This document shows positions 33,709 through 44,700 of a stretch of DNA of 64,000 bases, in pieces. The notes beneath the pieces were generated by a model that saw only the letters and a list, made by a program, of their open reading frames with translations, was not told where the DNA came from and did no database searches. The DNA lies in NCBI RefSeq assembly GCF_963678635.1, contig NC_087066.1, positions 20,181,996 through 20,245,995 on the forward strand. The letters run 5' to 3'. Each line of letters starts with the position of its first letter. Position 1 is the stretch's first letter. Source of the stretch: Symsagittifera roscoffensis (taxonomy: Eukaryota; Xenacoelomorpha; Acoela; Convolutidae). A program made the translations under genes and the position numbers.

Positions 33709-35961
33709 CTAACCAGCTAGTTGTAGTATGTTTGTGGGCAGTTGCAGTGTGGTGGCTGCCCTCTGGTTGTTCATGTAGTTCTGCACCGACAGCTGCCACC
33801 TGCCTGCCCAGAAGTCCACATTGTCCCTCGTCACATTCTTCATGAAGAACACCAGCTTGTCCTGGATGTCTCTACACAACACAACAATCACATACTCTTA
33901 TGAATATGGAGAACAGTTGAATGAGCAAATAGTAATTTCATATGCACTTAATAGCATTCGAGTATTTAATGGAAACAAATAAATTGGTTTCCTTCTTACT
34001 ATTAAGTATTGTTACGCAGGGGCGGATCTAGGATTTTCTCGAGGGGGGGGCGGATTTTCGAAAAATTTTTCAAAATTTTGACGACCTTTTTTTTTTTTTT
34101 TTAGGTCGACCAAATTGATTTTTCGAGCTCTCCCAAAGCACTGTTTTGCGCCTATTTTGGCAAAATTTTCTGCGCCGCAGGCAAATTTTTGAAAAAACAG
34201 TCAAAAAAGCCGTTTTTGGGCACTTTTTGAAAAATTTTGACAAAAAAATTGCGTTTTTTTTGGCGCGCGCTCCCCCTCAAAGTTAGTATATATTGGCGCC
34301 AAAGGCGCCTTTAGAAAAATTTTAGGGTCGGTCCGCCAAAAATGGATTTCTGAAAAAGTATCAAAGGGGGGACCCTTTAGGTCGGCAGGGGGTCGAATCC
34401 CTGAGGGGGGGGCGTCCGCCCCCCCCCCCCCCGCCCCCCCTCTAAATCCGCCCCTGTTGTTACGTATTTAATTATTTTATAACATGATGTTTTTAAGGCG
34501 TCTCTGACTTTCACGATGAATTCAAAATTATTAAACAAAACAAAAAACAAGAACAAATGTGAAACAAGGATAGCCGGTTACTGTGAAAGTAGCCTAGAAT
34601 GTTCTGACCACAGTTTTAAAAAAATACAAGAAAAATTTTTTTCAAATTGGTGTCCTTTTTTTCTGCTGAAAAATGTCTAGAAAAACGAAAAAAAAATTGA
34701 AAAATTGTTTTCAAGTTTTTGCAGAAATGTTTTGAATTCTCAATTTTAGATTCCCAAAATTGCGCTAAAAAAACTCCAAAAAATACCTTTACCTGATAAA
34801 AACTAAATTTTCACAGCTTAAATTAAGCTTAAATATGCTACACGGTCACCTTATTAACTCGAAATTAGACCAAAAATCTAAAATTTCAAACCAGTTTTTC
34901 TCGACACTGTGAAAAAAAAATTAAAGTTTTTCAAATGTCGTTCGAATCACGACTGAAAGGGCTTCAATATGATATATCACTCAACCCACTCCGATGACTG
35001 TTTGTGGTACCTGATTTTGCGTGGAAAACAAAAAACTAAAACACGCCCAAATTCAAAGTTCCTCCCCATTTTCAATGGGCGGAACAAAAACACAAAGGGT
35101 TGAATATTAAGCCAAATACTAAGTGAATTGCAAGAAGAGATTTATGAGAACTAAAGTTGATCTATTGAGACTACTTAAGACCCGCAAGCTTTTTCGTTTC
35201 TGATAAAAGATGTTAGTGATATATTTTCAAAAGTGATTTTTCAAGTCAGGTTTTTAAGAATTTGAATGCCAGATCATCTGTCATGGAATTCTCAGTCCTA
35301 TGAAGTCATGACAGTTTGTGGACTCAGACGCGACCATTTATTACCAAATTGATACTATAAATACCTGCGAGCTATTCTGGTTTACTGAAAACTTTTTGTA
35401 CAACTTTGTTCAACTGCAGGCGTTCATTTTTTCTTGTTTTATAAAACATTACGTTATGATTCTTTAAGCTAGCAAAACTAGCTTAAGTTAGCTACATTTA
35501 GCCGTCAGGATCTTTACCTGCTGCTTGTTTACGATAACATCTAAATTTAACTAGAAAAACCGAAATAAAACAAACGCCAACTCGATTTTGCTAAGTTCCT
35601 CCAAAATTAACTGAATTTTTGAATTTTTGAATAACCTGAATTTTTCTTTAAAAAAATAAATTACTCACAGATTCAGATGATCGGCACAAGTTGACGCTTG
35701 AATTGGGCAGCTTTCCTTGCATATAAAAGCACACTCCCCTCCCCCATCCTGCAGGAACTCGATGAATTTCGTGTTCTGCGCTAGCAAGGGGGGACTGATT
35801 TCATACCGTACAATCACACAATACGATCCGTCTTGCTGAATGTATGCTTTGGGGTAGGGGTACACTTCCTTCATTTCTGCTGAAAATGCCTCCAGCTGCT
35901 GAATCTGGAGCAGTGACGTCAGCAAAACAATCGTGATGATTAAGTCTAAAAGCGTACACAT
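33709..35961 (-). CDS. Two-exon small secreted protein, unknown function
   Basis: Exon 1 is 35669-35961 and exon 2 is 33709-33871. The donor (CT|GTGAGT) and acceptor (TTGTGTAG|A) are in matching phase and give 151 aa ending in TAG. The start MCTLLDLIITIVLLTSLLQI is a typical signal peptide with likely cleavage near residue 25. The mature chain has five cysteines in exon 1 (YC, EC, IC, SC, TC), suggesting disulfides. The basic, Trp-containing tail DNVDFWAGRWQLSVQNY comes from exon 2. I do not recognise the family; an extracellular role is inferred from the signal peptide only. The 1.8 kb intron carries a hAT MITE and a copy of repeat D. Splice phase agreement and the signal peptide support a real gene. 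Confidence 0.6.
34017..34456 (+). mobile_element. hAT-type MITE, copy 2 (best-preserved, in an intron)
   Basis: 440 bp with ends CAGGGGCGGATCTAG and CTAAATCCGCCCCTG and perfect 8-bp target duplications TTGTTACG (34009-34016, 34457-34464). The 8-bp duplication and CAGGGGCGG-type ends are typical of hAT. The interior has the palindrome GGCGCCAAAGGCGCC and no ORF. Confidence 0.9.
34971..35093 (+). repeat. Dispersed 120-bp repeat D, copy 2
   Basis: From GATATATCACTCAACCCACT to GGGCGGAACAAAAACAC, in the intron of the secreted protein gene. See the copy at 33557. Confidence 0.6.
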
Positions 35962-36793
35962 TTTTCTTGTTTTCTGATATTTTATGGAGATTTATAGAGC
36001 CTAAGTAATTCGCATATTATATTAAGAAGTAAAAAGTCTCCAAATCTGACCAAAATTGAGTCCGACTAATTAATTTGAGCCATATGCAGTAATATACTCA
36101 CATTTCATTTCGAACTCAATTGATTTAAGGCGTGCTTCGTCTGTTTTCTGCAAAGATTTTGTCTTGTGTGATGGTGTGGTGCGCTGATAACAACAATTTA
36201 TCTTATGATTCGTGTATCAATCGGACCTTGCATCAGGTTTAGTTCAAGCTTTGAAGACAAATGTAAAATTACACTCGTATGAAATCCTTCGAACAGATTC
36301 TTTGAACAGGGTTGCAAATTAAAACAAAATTCTGCGCTATTCGACAACTTCAAAGTTTCTCAATGATGCCAGAATTTGATCTTGCATCAAAAACCAACGG
36401 GTCCATGGCCTCCCTTAAACCCTCGAATTTTTCAATATGCGTACTCCGCGATTATAAAAACTTACTTTAGCGCGCGCCGGCAAAACGCAATATAATTTTC
36501 ACGACATTCCGAAAAAACTGACCGGAGGGTCTGTTTGGTTTCAAGAAAGACTTTACAAAAGGAAAAAATGCGACATAGTTCTTAACTTTATGTTTGAACA
36601 TCATTCCCCCATAATCAATGCTAGCTCCATAAAAACGCTCAGTAACTGACTAAAAATGGCCGCACGACCAAAACTTCGGAACGTATCCGCGTTAAATTTG
36701 ACCTTCTTGGCTTTCGTCAGAATTTGACAGCAAACCTATGTTAAAACTAAGTTTCTTGCAAAGTCGTGTTGAGTATGGCTCGTTGTCGTTTTT
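35962..36793. other. Upstream region of the secreted protein gene
   Basis: Presumed promoter side of the minus-strand gene. No clear TATA-box placement can be assigned without a mapped start. Otherwise nothing recognised up to the HINE at 36794. Confidence 0.35.
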
Positions 36794-37331
36794 GTTCCGA
36801 CTTTCGATACGAAAGTAACGGAATATTTGTGCTCGGGTGGTTTTTTTTTTTCTTCAGACAAATTTCGACTTTTTAACTAGCCATTTTTGACAGAATTATT
36901 TGATATCATTCGAAAGCTATTGTTGTCTTGAGCTCAAATTTGAAAAGATATTTCACCTGTGATCATTTTTCGTAAAGTTATGAGGGTTTAAAGATTGCCA
37001 TTTTGGCCATTTTGACCAATTTGGGACAATTAAAGCGCGATATAATTCGCGCTATTAATGTGTAAGCGGAGATTTAATCCGTCTTAGAAAATGTTCCAAA
37101 TTGGTTGAACCAAGCTTATTTACCATAATTGATTTGTTACAAGGAACGAAATCTATCCTTTTGTACTTTATATGGCGTGTGGGGGGATGATTTCATAAAA
37201 AATTTCAAATTTTAGAAAAAAAAATTTAATTTTTTTTATTTCATTTAAATTTTTGTTATTACTGCTGCTCCATAAACCATAAAAGGCAGTCGGAACATTC
37301 AGGGCTTCGCCCTGATACGAGCAGTCTTGTT
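36794..37331 (+). mobile_element. HINE copy 2
   Basis: 538 bp. The 5' end is GTTCCGACTTTCGATACG, in which ACTTTCG-ATA-CGAAAGT forms a small hairpin. The subterminal inverted word AGTCGGAAC lies near the 3' end, followed by the hairpin TCAGGGC-TTC-GCCCTGA and end CAGTCTTGTT. Its middle contains GCGCGATATAATTCGCGC. Only 55 bp separate it from copy 3 in the same orientation. Confidence 0.78.
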
Positions 37332-37386
37332 GTATTTTACAACAAGATTGGATCTCATCGTGAAATTTTGCACCTTGCCAGTTATT

Positions 37387-37871
37387 GTTCCGACTTTCGA
37401 TACGAAAGTAACGGAATATTTGTGCTCGGGGTGGGTTTTTATATCATTCAAAAGGTATTGTTGTCCTGGGCTTAAATTTGAAAAGATATTCCACCTGTGA
37501 TTATTTTCCGTAAAGTTATGAGGGTTTGAAAACTGCCATTTTGGCCGTTTTGACCAATTTGGGACAATTAACGCGCGATATAATTCGCGCTATTAACGCG
37601 TAAGCGGAGATTTAATCCGTCTTAGAAAATGTTCCAAATTGGTTGAAGGAAGCTTATTTACCATAATTGATTTGTTACAAGGAACGAAATCTATCCTTTT
37701 GTACTTTATATGGCGTGTGGGGGGATGATTTTCATAAAAAATTTCAAATTTTAGAAGAAAAAGATTCATTTTATTTTATTTCGTTTAATTCTGATATGTT
37801 ATTACTGCTCCATAAACCTTAAAAGGCAGTCGGAACATTCAGGGCTTCGCCCTGATACGAGCAGTCTTGTT
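37387..37871 (+). mobile_element. HINE copy 3, internally deleted
   Basis: 485 bp, with the same ends as copy 2. About 50 bp following the GTGGGTTTTT word (the CTTCAGACAAATTTCGAC stretch) are missing. It lies head-to-tail with copy 2. Confidence 0.78.
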
Positions 37872-38169
37872 TTGTCATTTATAAACAGTATTTCGTATTC
37901 TTCCAAGCAACACACTGTTTATATAAAAATTCTCATCTTCAATTTCGACTGGGCTCAGTGCAAGGAATAATAGTTTTCCTTGACCTTTCGACTACACGCA
38001 AGCCAATCAGAATCGAGACAAAAAAAGTCGTACCGTTTGCTTACTGATCTTGATTTTGATTGGCTTCGTTTTTGATGGTCTTTCTGACATGTCTTCTTTT
38101 TGACTGCGCTCCATTAAAACAAACTGTTATATTTTCGATATGATACCGAAACTATTGTCATAGTCTTAC

Positions 38170-38244
38170 CCGAACATCCATGAAAGAAGAACCATAAATT
38201 GGGAGCACATCAAATAGGCTCATCAATCTATCGAGTAATGCATC
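38170..38244 (-). CDS. Possible orphan exon, gene unknown
   Basis: On the minus strand a 75-bp phase-0 exon-like block lies between a good acceptor (TTTTTTCAG|GATG) and a strong donor (GTTCGG|GTAAGA). It encodes DALLDRLMSLFDVLPIYGSS followed by FMDVR. The open frame extends further upstream to 38409. I found no partner exons with compatible phase and do not recognise the sequence. It could be a chance combination. Confidence 0.28.
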
Positions 38245-38726
38245 CTGAAAAAATTTAGATTTCCAGTTTCCCCGAAACAAATGTCGGCTTACACGAAAGT
38301 AACGGCCATATGTACTTAGCACCGTCATTCTGCTGCGCTGATGGAACTTTAGTGTTAAACTGACCAATTTGTTTATGTTTTTCACCTGTATTTTGATGTT
38401 CAGATCCAAGTTTGAAGTTCAAATATCAAAAACACTTTGAAAGTTTCAACCAAAAGTCAAAAAATGCCAAAAGTAGTCGTGTTTTTTCCATCAAAGTTGT
38501 CCTACAAAAAAGTGCTCATAATTTGTTTAGTTTTGGCAATACATAGAAGAAGATAGCAATATAAAAAACTGGTGTAATTTTGAAAAAAAAAGACGGGCGC
38601 TAGCGAGAGTCGAAACAAAAATTCAGAGACAAATATTCGTTTGAGAAAGATTCACTTGACAAATGACGCACTAAATTAGACAGCAGAGCTTGCAAAATTT
38701 TTGAAAGAGGAGATTCACCATGTACA

Positions 38727-38787
38727 AAAAGACTGCTCGTATCAGGGCAAAGCCCTGAGTTTTGTGACTGCCTACTAACTGGTCTCG
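38727..38787 (-). mobile_element. HINE 3' end fragment
   Basis: Reverse-strand piece with AAAGACTGCTCGTATCAGGGC and the hairpin AGGGCAAAGCCCT, continuing to TGACTGCCT. Only the 3' end of the element is present. Confidence 0.65.
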
Positions 38788-39501
38788 AATGGTTTTTGCG
38801 GAATGAAAAATTGACAAACTCTGAATTTTAGATGGATAAATCAAAGTTCAAGTATTAAAATTTGAGTCGTGCGTGCAAACAAAAAAAAACAGATAGTGAG
38901 CCTCATCTCAACTTGTAACCATTTTGGGGGCTCGTTAATTCGCCACTCCTAAATAAAGCGCGTTATGTTTTCAGCATCAAAATATATAACGAGCAGTTTA
39001 GTTACACAGCGATGGTAGTGTCAGTTAAGTATAAAAGTGAGCAGGAACTTTCTGTGTTTACAATGATCCATTTTATTTCTCATTTTAATGGAAAAACAAA
39101 CTAGGGCACCTAATCACTGATCAGACATTGTTGCTGTGAGCTATAGTCTTAAAAAAAGCAAAAATTTTTCAGCAATTGCAGTGGACACTCATCTTGTTAT
39201 CAAAATGTGGAGCAAGAAAATTATTTAACGCAAAAAAAGGACAGAGGAGCCATCGAAATTTTAGGCAATAGTTCTTGGTGGATCTGAAATGTCTACATTT
39301 TTCATTGATTCACCAAGCGTGCATAATATTTTTGAAGAGCTTGTAGTTCCGTATCAGGAGTCAATGCATGTGTGCGACTGAACTGATACTCTGACTTATT
39401 CAAAACAAGATATAAACTCAGACATCTTTCGGCGAAAATTTGAAAAGACGAAAATTGATTGAGTTTTATAGAAAGGGCGTTGTGCTCTGAAAACTTTGAT
39501 A

Positions 39502-40667
39502 CGCTGTGCGTCACATTTTTTCGTACCATCTTAATACATGTAATTTCATCAATTGAACGCAAAAGTGTGCCAAATGTTTTCGTACCACTTCAGAAATATT
39601 CAAAACAAAGTCAGAAAGAAACTTTATTTCCATTTCCCGTAACACACGATAAGAAACAACTATGCAACGATGAATATAGACATTAACATATTCAGAAAGA
39701 TGAGATTTCTTGTGGTCCACGGCTTTAAAAACTCTTTCTTCCAGTTCTTGTTTGTTTTTCGGTTGCGGACCATCATAAACCCTTAAACTCAACATGCTCC
39801 AAACGTTTTCTATAATGTTGAGGTCCGGGCTCCTGCTGGGCCAAGGTAGAAGCTCAATTCGTGCCTCCTCAAAACAGTCCAAACTTTTTTTGAAACATGA
39901 ATGCTGCCATTGTCTTGCTGCAGATCGAAACCATCGGGGAGAATGTCTCTCATTAAATGGATGGCAGTGTTTTTCATAAGCTATGTAGGTGTCTGAATTT
40001 ATTCGACCAGATACCGTTTTAACAAAAATGTCGAAAAAGTCATAACCCAGACCATTAAGAAACCTCCACAACATTGACGTTTTTTGAGGTAAACTTGATG
40101 ATTTTCCTCCATCCAAGAACACCAGTTGAGGGGCCCGTCTAGGTTAAAAAAATTTTTATCCGTAAATACGACTTCATCCCAGTTTTTTGGTGTAGTCAAC
40201 CATTCAGTGAAGAGGCGTACTCGGTTTTTTTTTCTGTTTTTTGGTCAAAATTATTGTGAAATTTGCATTTTTGTTAATATGTTACATTCATGATAAAGCC
40301 CAATGAACCGTTCTTCTGCTGATATTGAGGGCTATCTCCCTTAGGATTTTTGAGGCTGTCAGTAGAGCAATGCATCGCTTTATACACAGTTTTTTGGAGC
40401 CAACGGCCACATGCTTGCGTCCCCTTTTTGCTTTCACTCTTGAGTAGTCATTCTTGGCCATATACTGCACTGTTGATCTTGGTAACTTCAGTCCTCAAGT
40501 TAGGACAGGTAGCTGCTATATCAATCGTGAACAGAATCAATCATTTGCGCGCAGTTCTTGACAATTTTCAACAAAAACCATGGGGTACGAAAAATTTGGC
40601 CAATTTTTGTCTTTCAACAATTGTTTACCACGTATTAAGATGGTAGGAAAAATTATGACGCAGATTG
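39502..40667 (-). mobile_element. Tc1-like transposon, inactive
   Basis: 1166 bp flanked by TA (39500-39501, 40668-40669). Terminal inverted repeats of about 38 bp share GCGTCA, TTTTTC and TACCATCTTAATAC in the same spacing at both ends. The interior encodes a frameshifted transposase on the minus strand. Confidence 0.8.
39511..40470 (-). pseudogene. Tc1/Tc3-like DD34E-type transposase, frameshifted
   Basis: Parts of one transposase appear in different minus-strand frames. A paired-like HTH region (KAKRGRKHVAVGSKKL to ISRRTVHWAL) is at 40288-40470, a catalytic-core start (WDEVVFTDKNFFNLDGPLNW) is within 39999-40199, the second catalytic motif QQDNGSIH is near 39900-39925 in yet another frame, and the last motif WPSRSPDLNIIENVW is within 39511-40122. 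SPDLN..EN is the Tc1-type form with glutamate. At least two frameshifts make it non-functional. The C-terminal frame runs out through the TIR. Confidence 0.8.
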
Positions 40668-40669
40668 TA

Positions 40670-41455
40670 TGAGCTCGGTAATGAGATAGTTAATAATCTT
40701 AATTTTTTTGCCGTTAGCGATCAAACGAAGTAGGCATATTTACGACTATGATCTTGGTAGTTGATTGAGGATAATTTTTTCCCCAAAAACTTCAGCGGCC
40801 TTGGATCATCTATGCTTACTTTAGCGCTCTAAAAAATTGCTCTCCTTGGCTTTTAATTTTAAGAAAGAAGCAAGTCTACTTGTATTTAAGGGCAAGCCTT
40901 GAGTGTTAAGATTGCCGTTTTATCGGTATCGAATAGCTGTTGGCAAAGTCCAAAGTGATCAATTAATTTCCATTACTTTCTTATAGTGTTGTCATTTCTC
41001 AGACTTCGTTAATTTTCGGACCGATTAACCAATTAAGTTCAATTTTTTCCCTAAAAAAACTGTTTCTCTGCTATAGCTTGCCCCAATCAGAGTTTTAATG
41101 ATTTGAGATGGCTTAGCTTGTTGGCTGCCTACGAGCTGCGCACGGGGAAAAAGCACTTTTGAATAGTGTCATTGTGAACTTTCAAATACCCATAAGGTAA
41201 CCAGCAATTATTGCAGGTGAAAACATTTTTGATTGCTATTAAATTTTTTCCTCTATCTTAATTCTCCATCATTTTACCTTAAATTTGTTTCTCAAAAACC
41301 CATTTTAAGAAAAAATCTTTACGATTAAAATTGTGCATCTATTAAAACTGATATTGGATATAAATCACATCAATGAAGTTTTGGTGAAGAAGGAAGTTTA
41401 AGGTTATTTGAGTCAGTGTTAAAAGTATATATATATATTCGTTTTTCTGAACTAT
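40670..41455. other. 3' flank of PARP3, nothing recognised
   Basis: AT-rich. Contains a short TA run (41428-41440). No AATAAA on the minus strand close to the PARP3 stop codon was noticed. Confidence 0.35.
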
Positions 41456-41744
41456 TCATTTGCAGACCAACTCGCACAAGTACCGCATTCTCACTTGGCT
41501 CTCTTTGTAAACCAAGTATTCGCTGTAGCCGAATGAAGTGTTTATACAATCCTGTTTCGGCTTCCCAATTGGGACTATGATGTCACAATCGTCAAATTTA
41601 AGCTTCTCGTCAAACTTCGGGTCCGGCTCCTGTCTGCCTTTGGCCAGTACACTGTCGTAGCCGGGAGGCGCTGCAGTTAGAGATGTGTCAATCTGGTAGA
41701 TCTCTTTCTGTTTTCCAAGAACCACTTCATTCAGAAACATAAAG
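41456..41744 (-). CDS. PARP3: PARP3 exon 7
   Basis: Acceptor CTTTTTTGTAG|C; ends at TGA (41456-41458). Contains FMFLNEVVLG, PPGYDSVLAKGRQEPDP and the catalytic glutamate in GYSEYLVYKESQVRMRYL. Confidence 0.92.
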
Positions 41745-44700
41745 CTACAAAAAAGAGCTTTGTTCAAGTTGTTAACTAGCAAAGCAAAACTAGTATGCCG
41801 ACTTTATGAAACTCCACGAAAAAGATGTAATTAAATTCGCGCAAATTTTACATATGAAATGCAGCAGCAAATTGTGAAAAAAAAACAATCAAAATTGAGT
41901 GACCAAATATCACAACATTGAAAACAACATCTTATCGTTGCTCAAGGGCTGTTGTTTAAATTCCACCTCCGGAATACCTGAAACTAGGTTGCCTCAAAAA
42001 ATTATGCTTTTCAAACCAAACCTACAATCGGGAGTATTTTCCTCTTAAAAGTGGCTATTTGAGGACAAGTGTTGTTGAACTTAATCTAACCCCACGTGGT
42101 TGCTGGTTCGTCCCGTGTAGCAGTAGGATTTGGCGTGGGCGCTTGCAAAGTAGATTCCCTTGCCCACTAGTCCTCCAGAGTGCGGCATGATCCTCAGTCC
42201 CGACTTGAGAATAGCTGCCACCACTGCAGGCGAGGTACCGTGCCACAGCAGCTTGCGAAACTTCACGTTTTTGTGCTTCTAAAAAAAACGAAATTTCCTG
42301 CGCTCAAGTTTGAAAAGATGTTTCACCTGTGAACTTTTTTCATAAAGTTATGGGCGTTTAAAGATTGGCTGTTTGCCCAATTTGGGACAAATTAAAGCGC
42401 GATTTACTTCGCGCTACCAAAGCGTTAAGCAGATGCGGGGGCGGACGCTCTCCTCCCCCCTCAAGGATTCGACCGCCTGCCGACCCAAAGTGTCTATGAT
42501 TTCACAACCGTCAAATTTGAGCTTCTCGTCAAACTATATCCATTTTTGGCTGATGGACCTCAATCGGCGCCAATATATACTAACTTTGATGGGGAACCCG
42601 CGACAAAAAAATGCAATTTTTTTGTCAAAAGTTTCCAAGAAGTGCCCAAAAACGGCTTTTTTTGACATGTTTTTGAAAAGATTACCTGCGGCGCACGAAA
42701 ATTTGAGCAAAACAGCGTCTTTTTAGTGCTTTGGGAGAGCTGGGAAAATCAAATTGTTCTTACCTAAAAAATAGGTCGACAAAATTTTCGAAATTTTTTT
42801 GAAAATCTGCCCCCCTCGAGAAAATCCTAGATCCGCCCCTGCGCATAAGCGCAGTTTTGATCAGCCTTAGAATTGGTTAGAGCTGACTATTTGTCCAAAA
42901 TTTTTTATTTTTCTTTTCATTGTTTTCAAATAATTCATCGATATTTTACAGCAAACACTGCTCCCATAGACCTTGAGAAGCAGTCGGAACACGGAAAATT
43001 TAGAGCTAGCCCCCGATTTGAGCAGTCATGTAGCTTTCAGGCGCTTTATACGTCTGGAACCCAAAAATGCTGGAACATAAACATGTGCTGGTTTTCTCTG
43101 TACTACTAGTTCTTTATGGCTGAACTTTGATATATTTATGATAGATAAAACTATATAAAAAACGTGGCCGGATCACAAATTTAAACGCGTTTATTGAAGA
43201 CATTTGGTCATTCATTTGAAGTTGTAAGTTCTGGGTTCCGAAGAAACCTCGTAAACAACCAGAAGGGTATGATCAATTGAACTCTTAACTGTTCCTTGCA
43301 AATTAAATCTGTTTGCTTGGCGATCATATAAGTTTCTCTCAAAAATAAAAAAAAAGCTCGAACATTTTTTTGACTCTCGGCACCCAGAAAACCTAAATAA
43401 TTATTCAGAAATATGGCTTTGAGATTGACTCACTCTATATGGCTTTGAATAAGATTGGTTAGCTGTAGTTGGAGGAAAACAGCGAAAAACAATAATTGAC
43501 TGCGATTAAATGCCATACAATGGTGTTAATATTCTCCTGACTAACCACGAAAAATTATATGATAACGAAACACAAAATAAGAAATACCCAGCCAAACTTG
43601 AAATGGTAAACTTTCCTGGAAAGTTTTTTCAAACTTAAATAATATGGAAATTATTTTCAAGTTCGAACCGGATAAATACCGACTAAATTTTTCTCAATTA
43701 ATGATGGCAAAAGCATGAAGTTAATTGGAAAACTCAAAAAAGTGTTTATGGTATCAAAAGTATTCAAGAAGTTTTCTATCTGTTAAGTGTGAGTGAAAGC
43801 AGGCAAAGTACGTTGCTATGAAAAAAAAATGTGTGCTTTTTTCATTTTTGTGTTTTTTCACCTGAATTCTGGCGTCCTCGCCAACCCTGTCAATTTGGAA
43901 CAGATTCCTTAGCTTCGGAACATGGCCTGGACCTGTGTTATTAAGGAATGTCTCCACCACTTTGAACTCCTTTGAACTCGGCTGCACTTTCTTCACCGTG
44001 CACCCTAATGACTCATACTTGGCCTCCATCGGGTGTTTTTCGCCCTTTTTCTTCTCCTGTGCTTTCTTCATCTCTTGCGCTTCCTGGATGTCTCCTGAAA
44101 TTTTCGTTTTATTTATTTTTTCTTACTGAGTTAAAGGCGTCTTTATTAATCACAGAAAAAAGTTTTCAAGACAGAAAGTTTTGTCAAGACAAACAAAAAG
44201 AGCTCATAGTAGTTCAGAAACCGAAGAAATTGAGATTATCATTTCGATTTGCTTGGACCTAAAAGTTTTTTTGAAATTCATTCTAATTAATTTAGCTTAA
44301 AATGATACGTGGCTTATGACATAATAAACCCAATAACAGTAATCTCTCTCACCTAATACTAGGAGCATGTCCAGTTTTTCCCTCAGCTGTTCTCTTGTGC
44401 TAATCACTGGGGGCACCTGTCGGCCGAAGTCATGTGGAATGACTGTGAAGAAGTCACTGGACAGCTGCTTCAACACTACACTATTAGCCTTCTTCTTCAG
44501 GGCTGCGTCTATTTTGTCTGCAAAATGAAAAATTATACTTCAAAAAAACTACTAAGAGATGTCTGAAAAAGTCTAGTAAAAATGACTGCAAGAATTTGTT
44601 TCATTTTCCGAATTGAAATCTAGGTTTCAACTCGCTGTAATCAAAAAACAAAGAGCTAGAATCAGGGGAGGCAGGATGGGCTGACTCAGATTCCCCCTCG

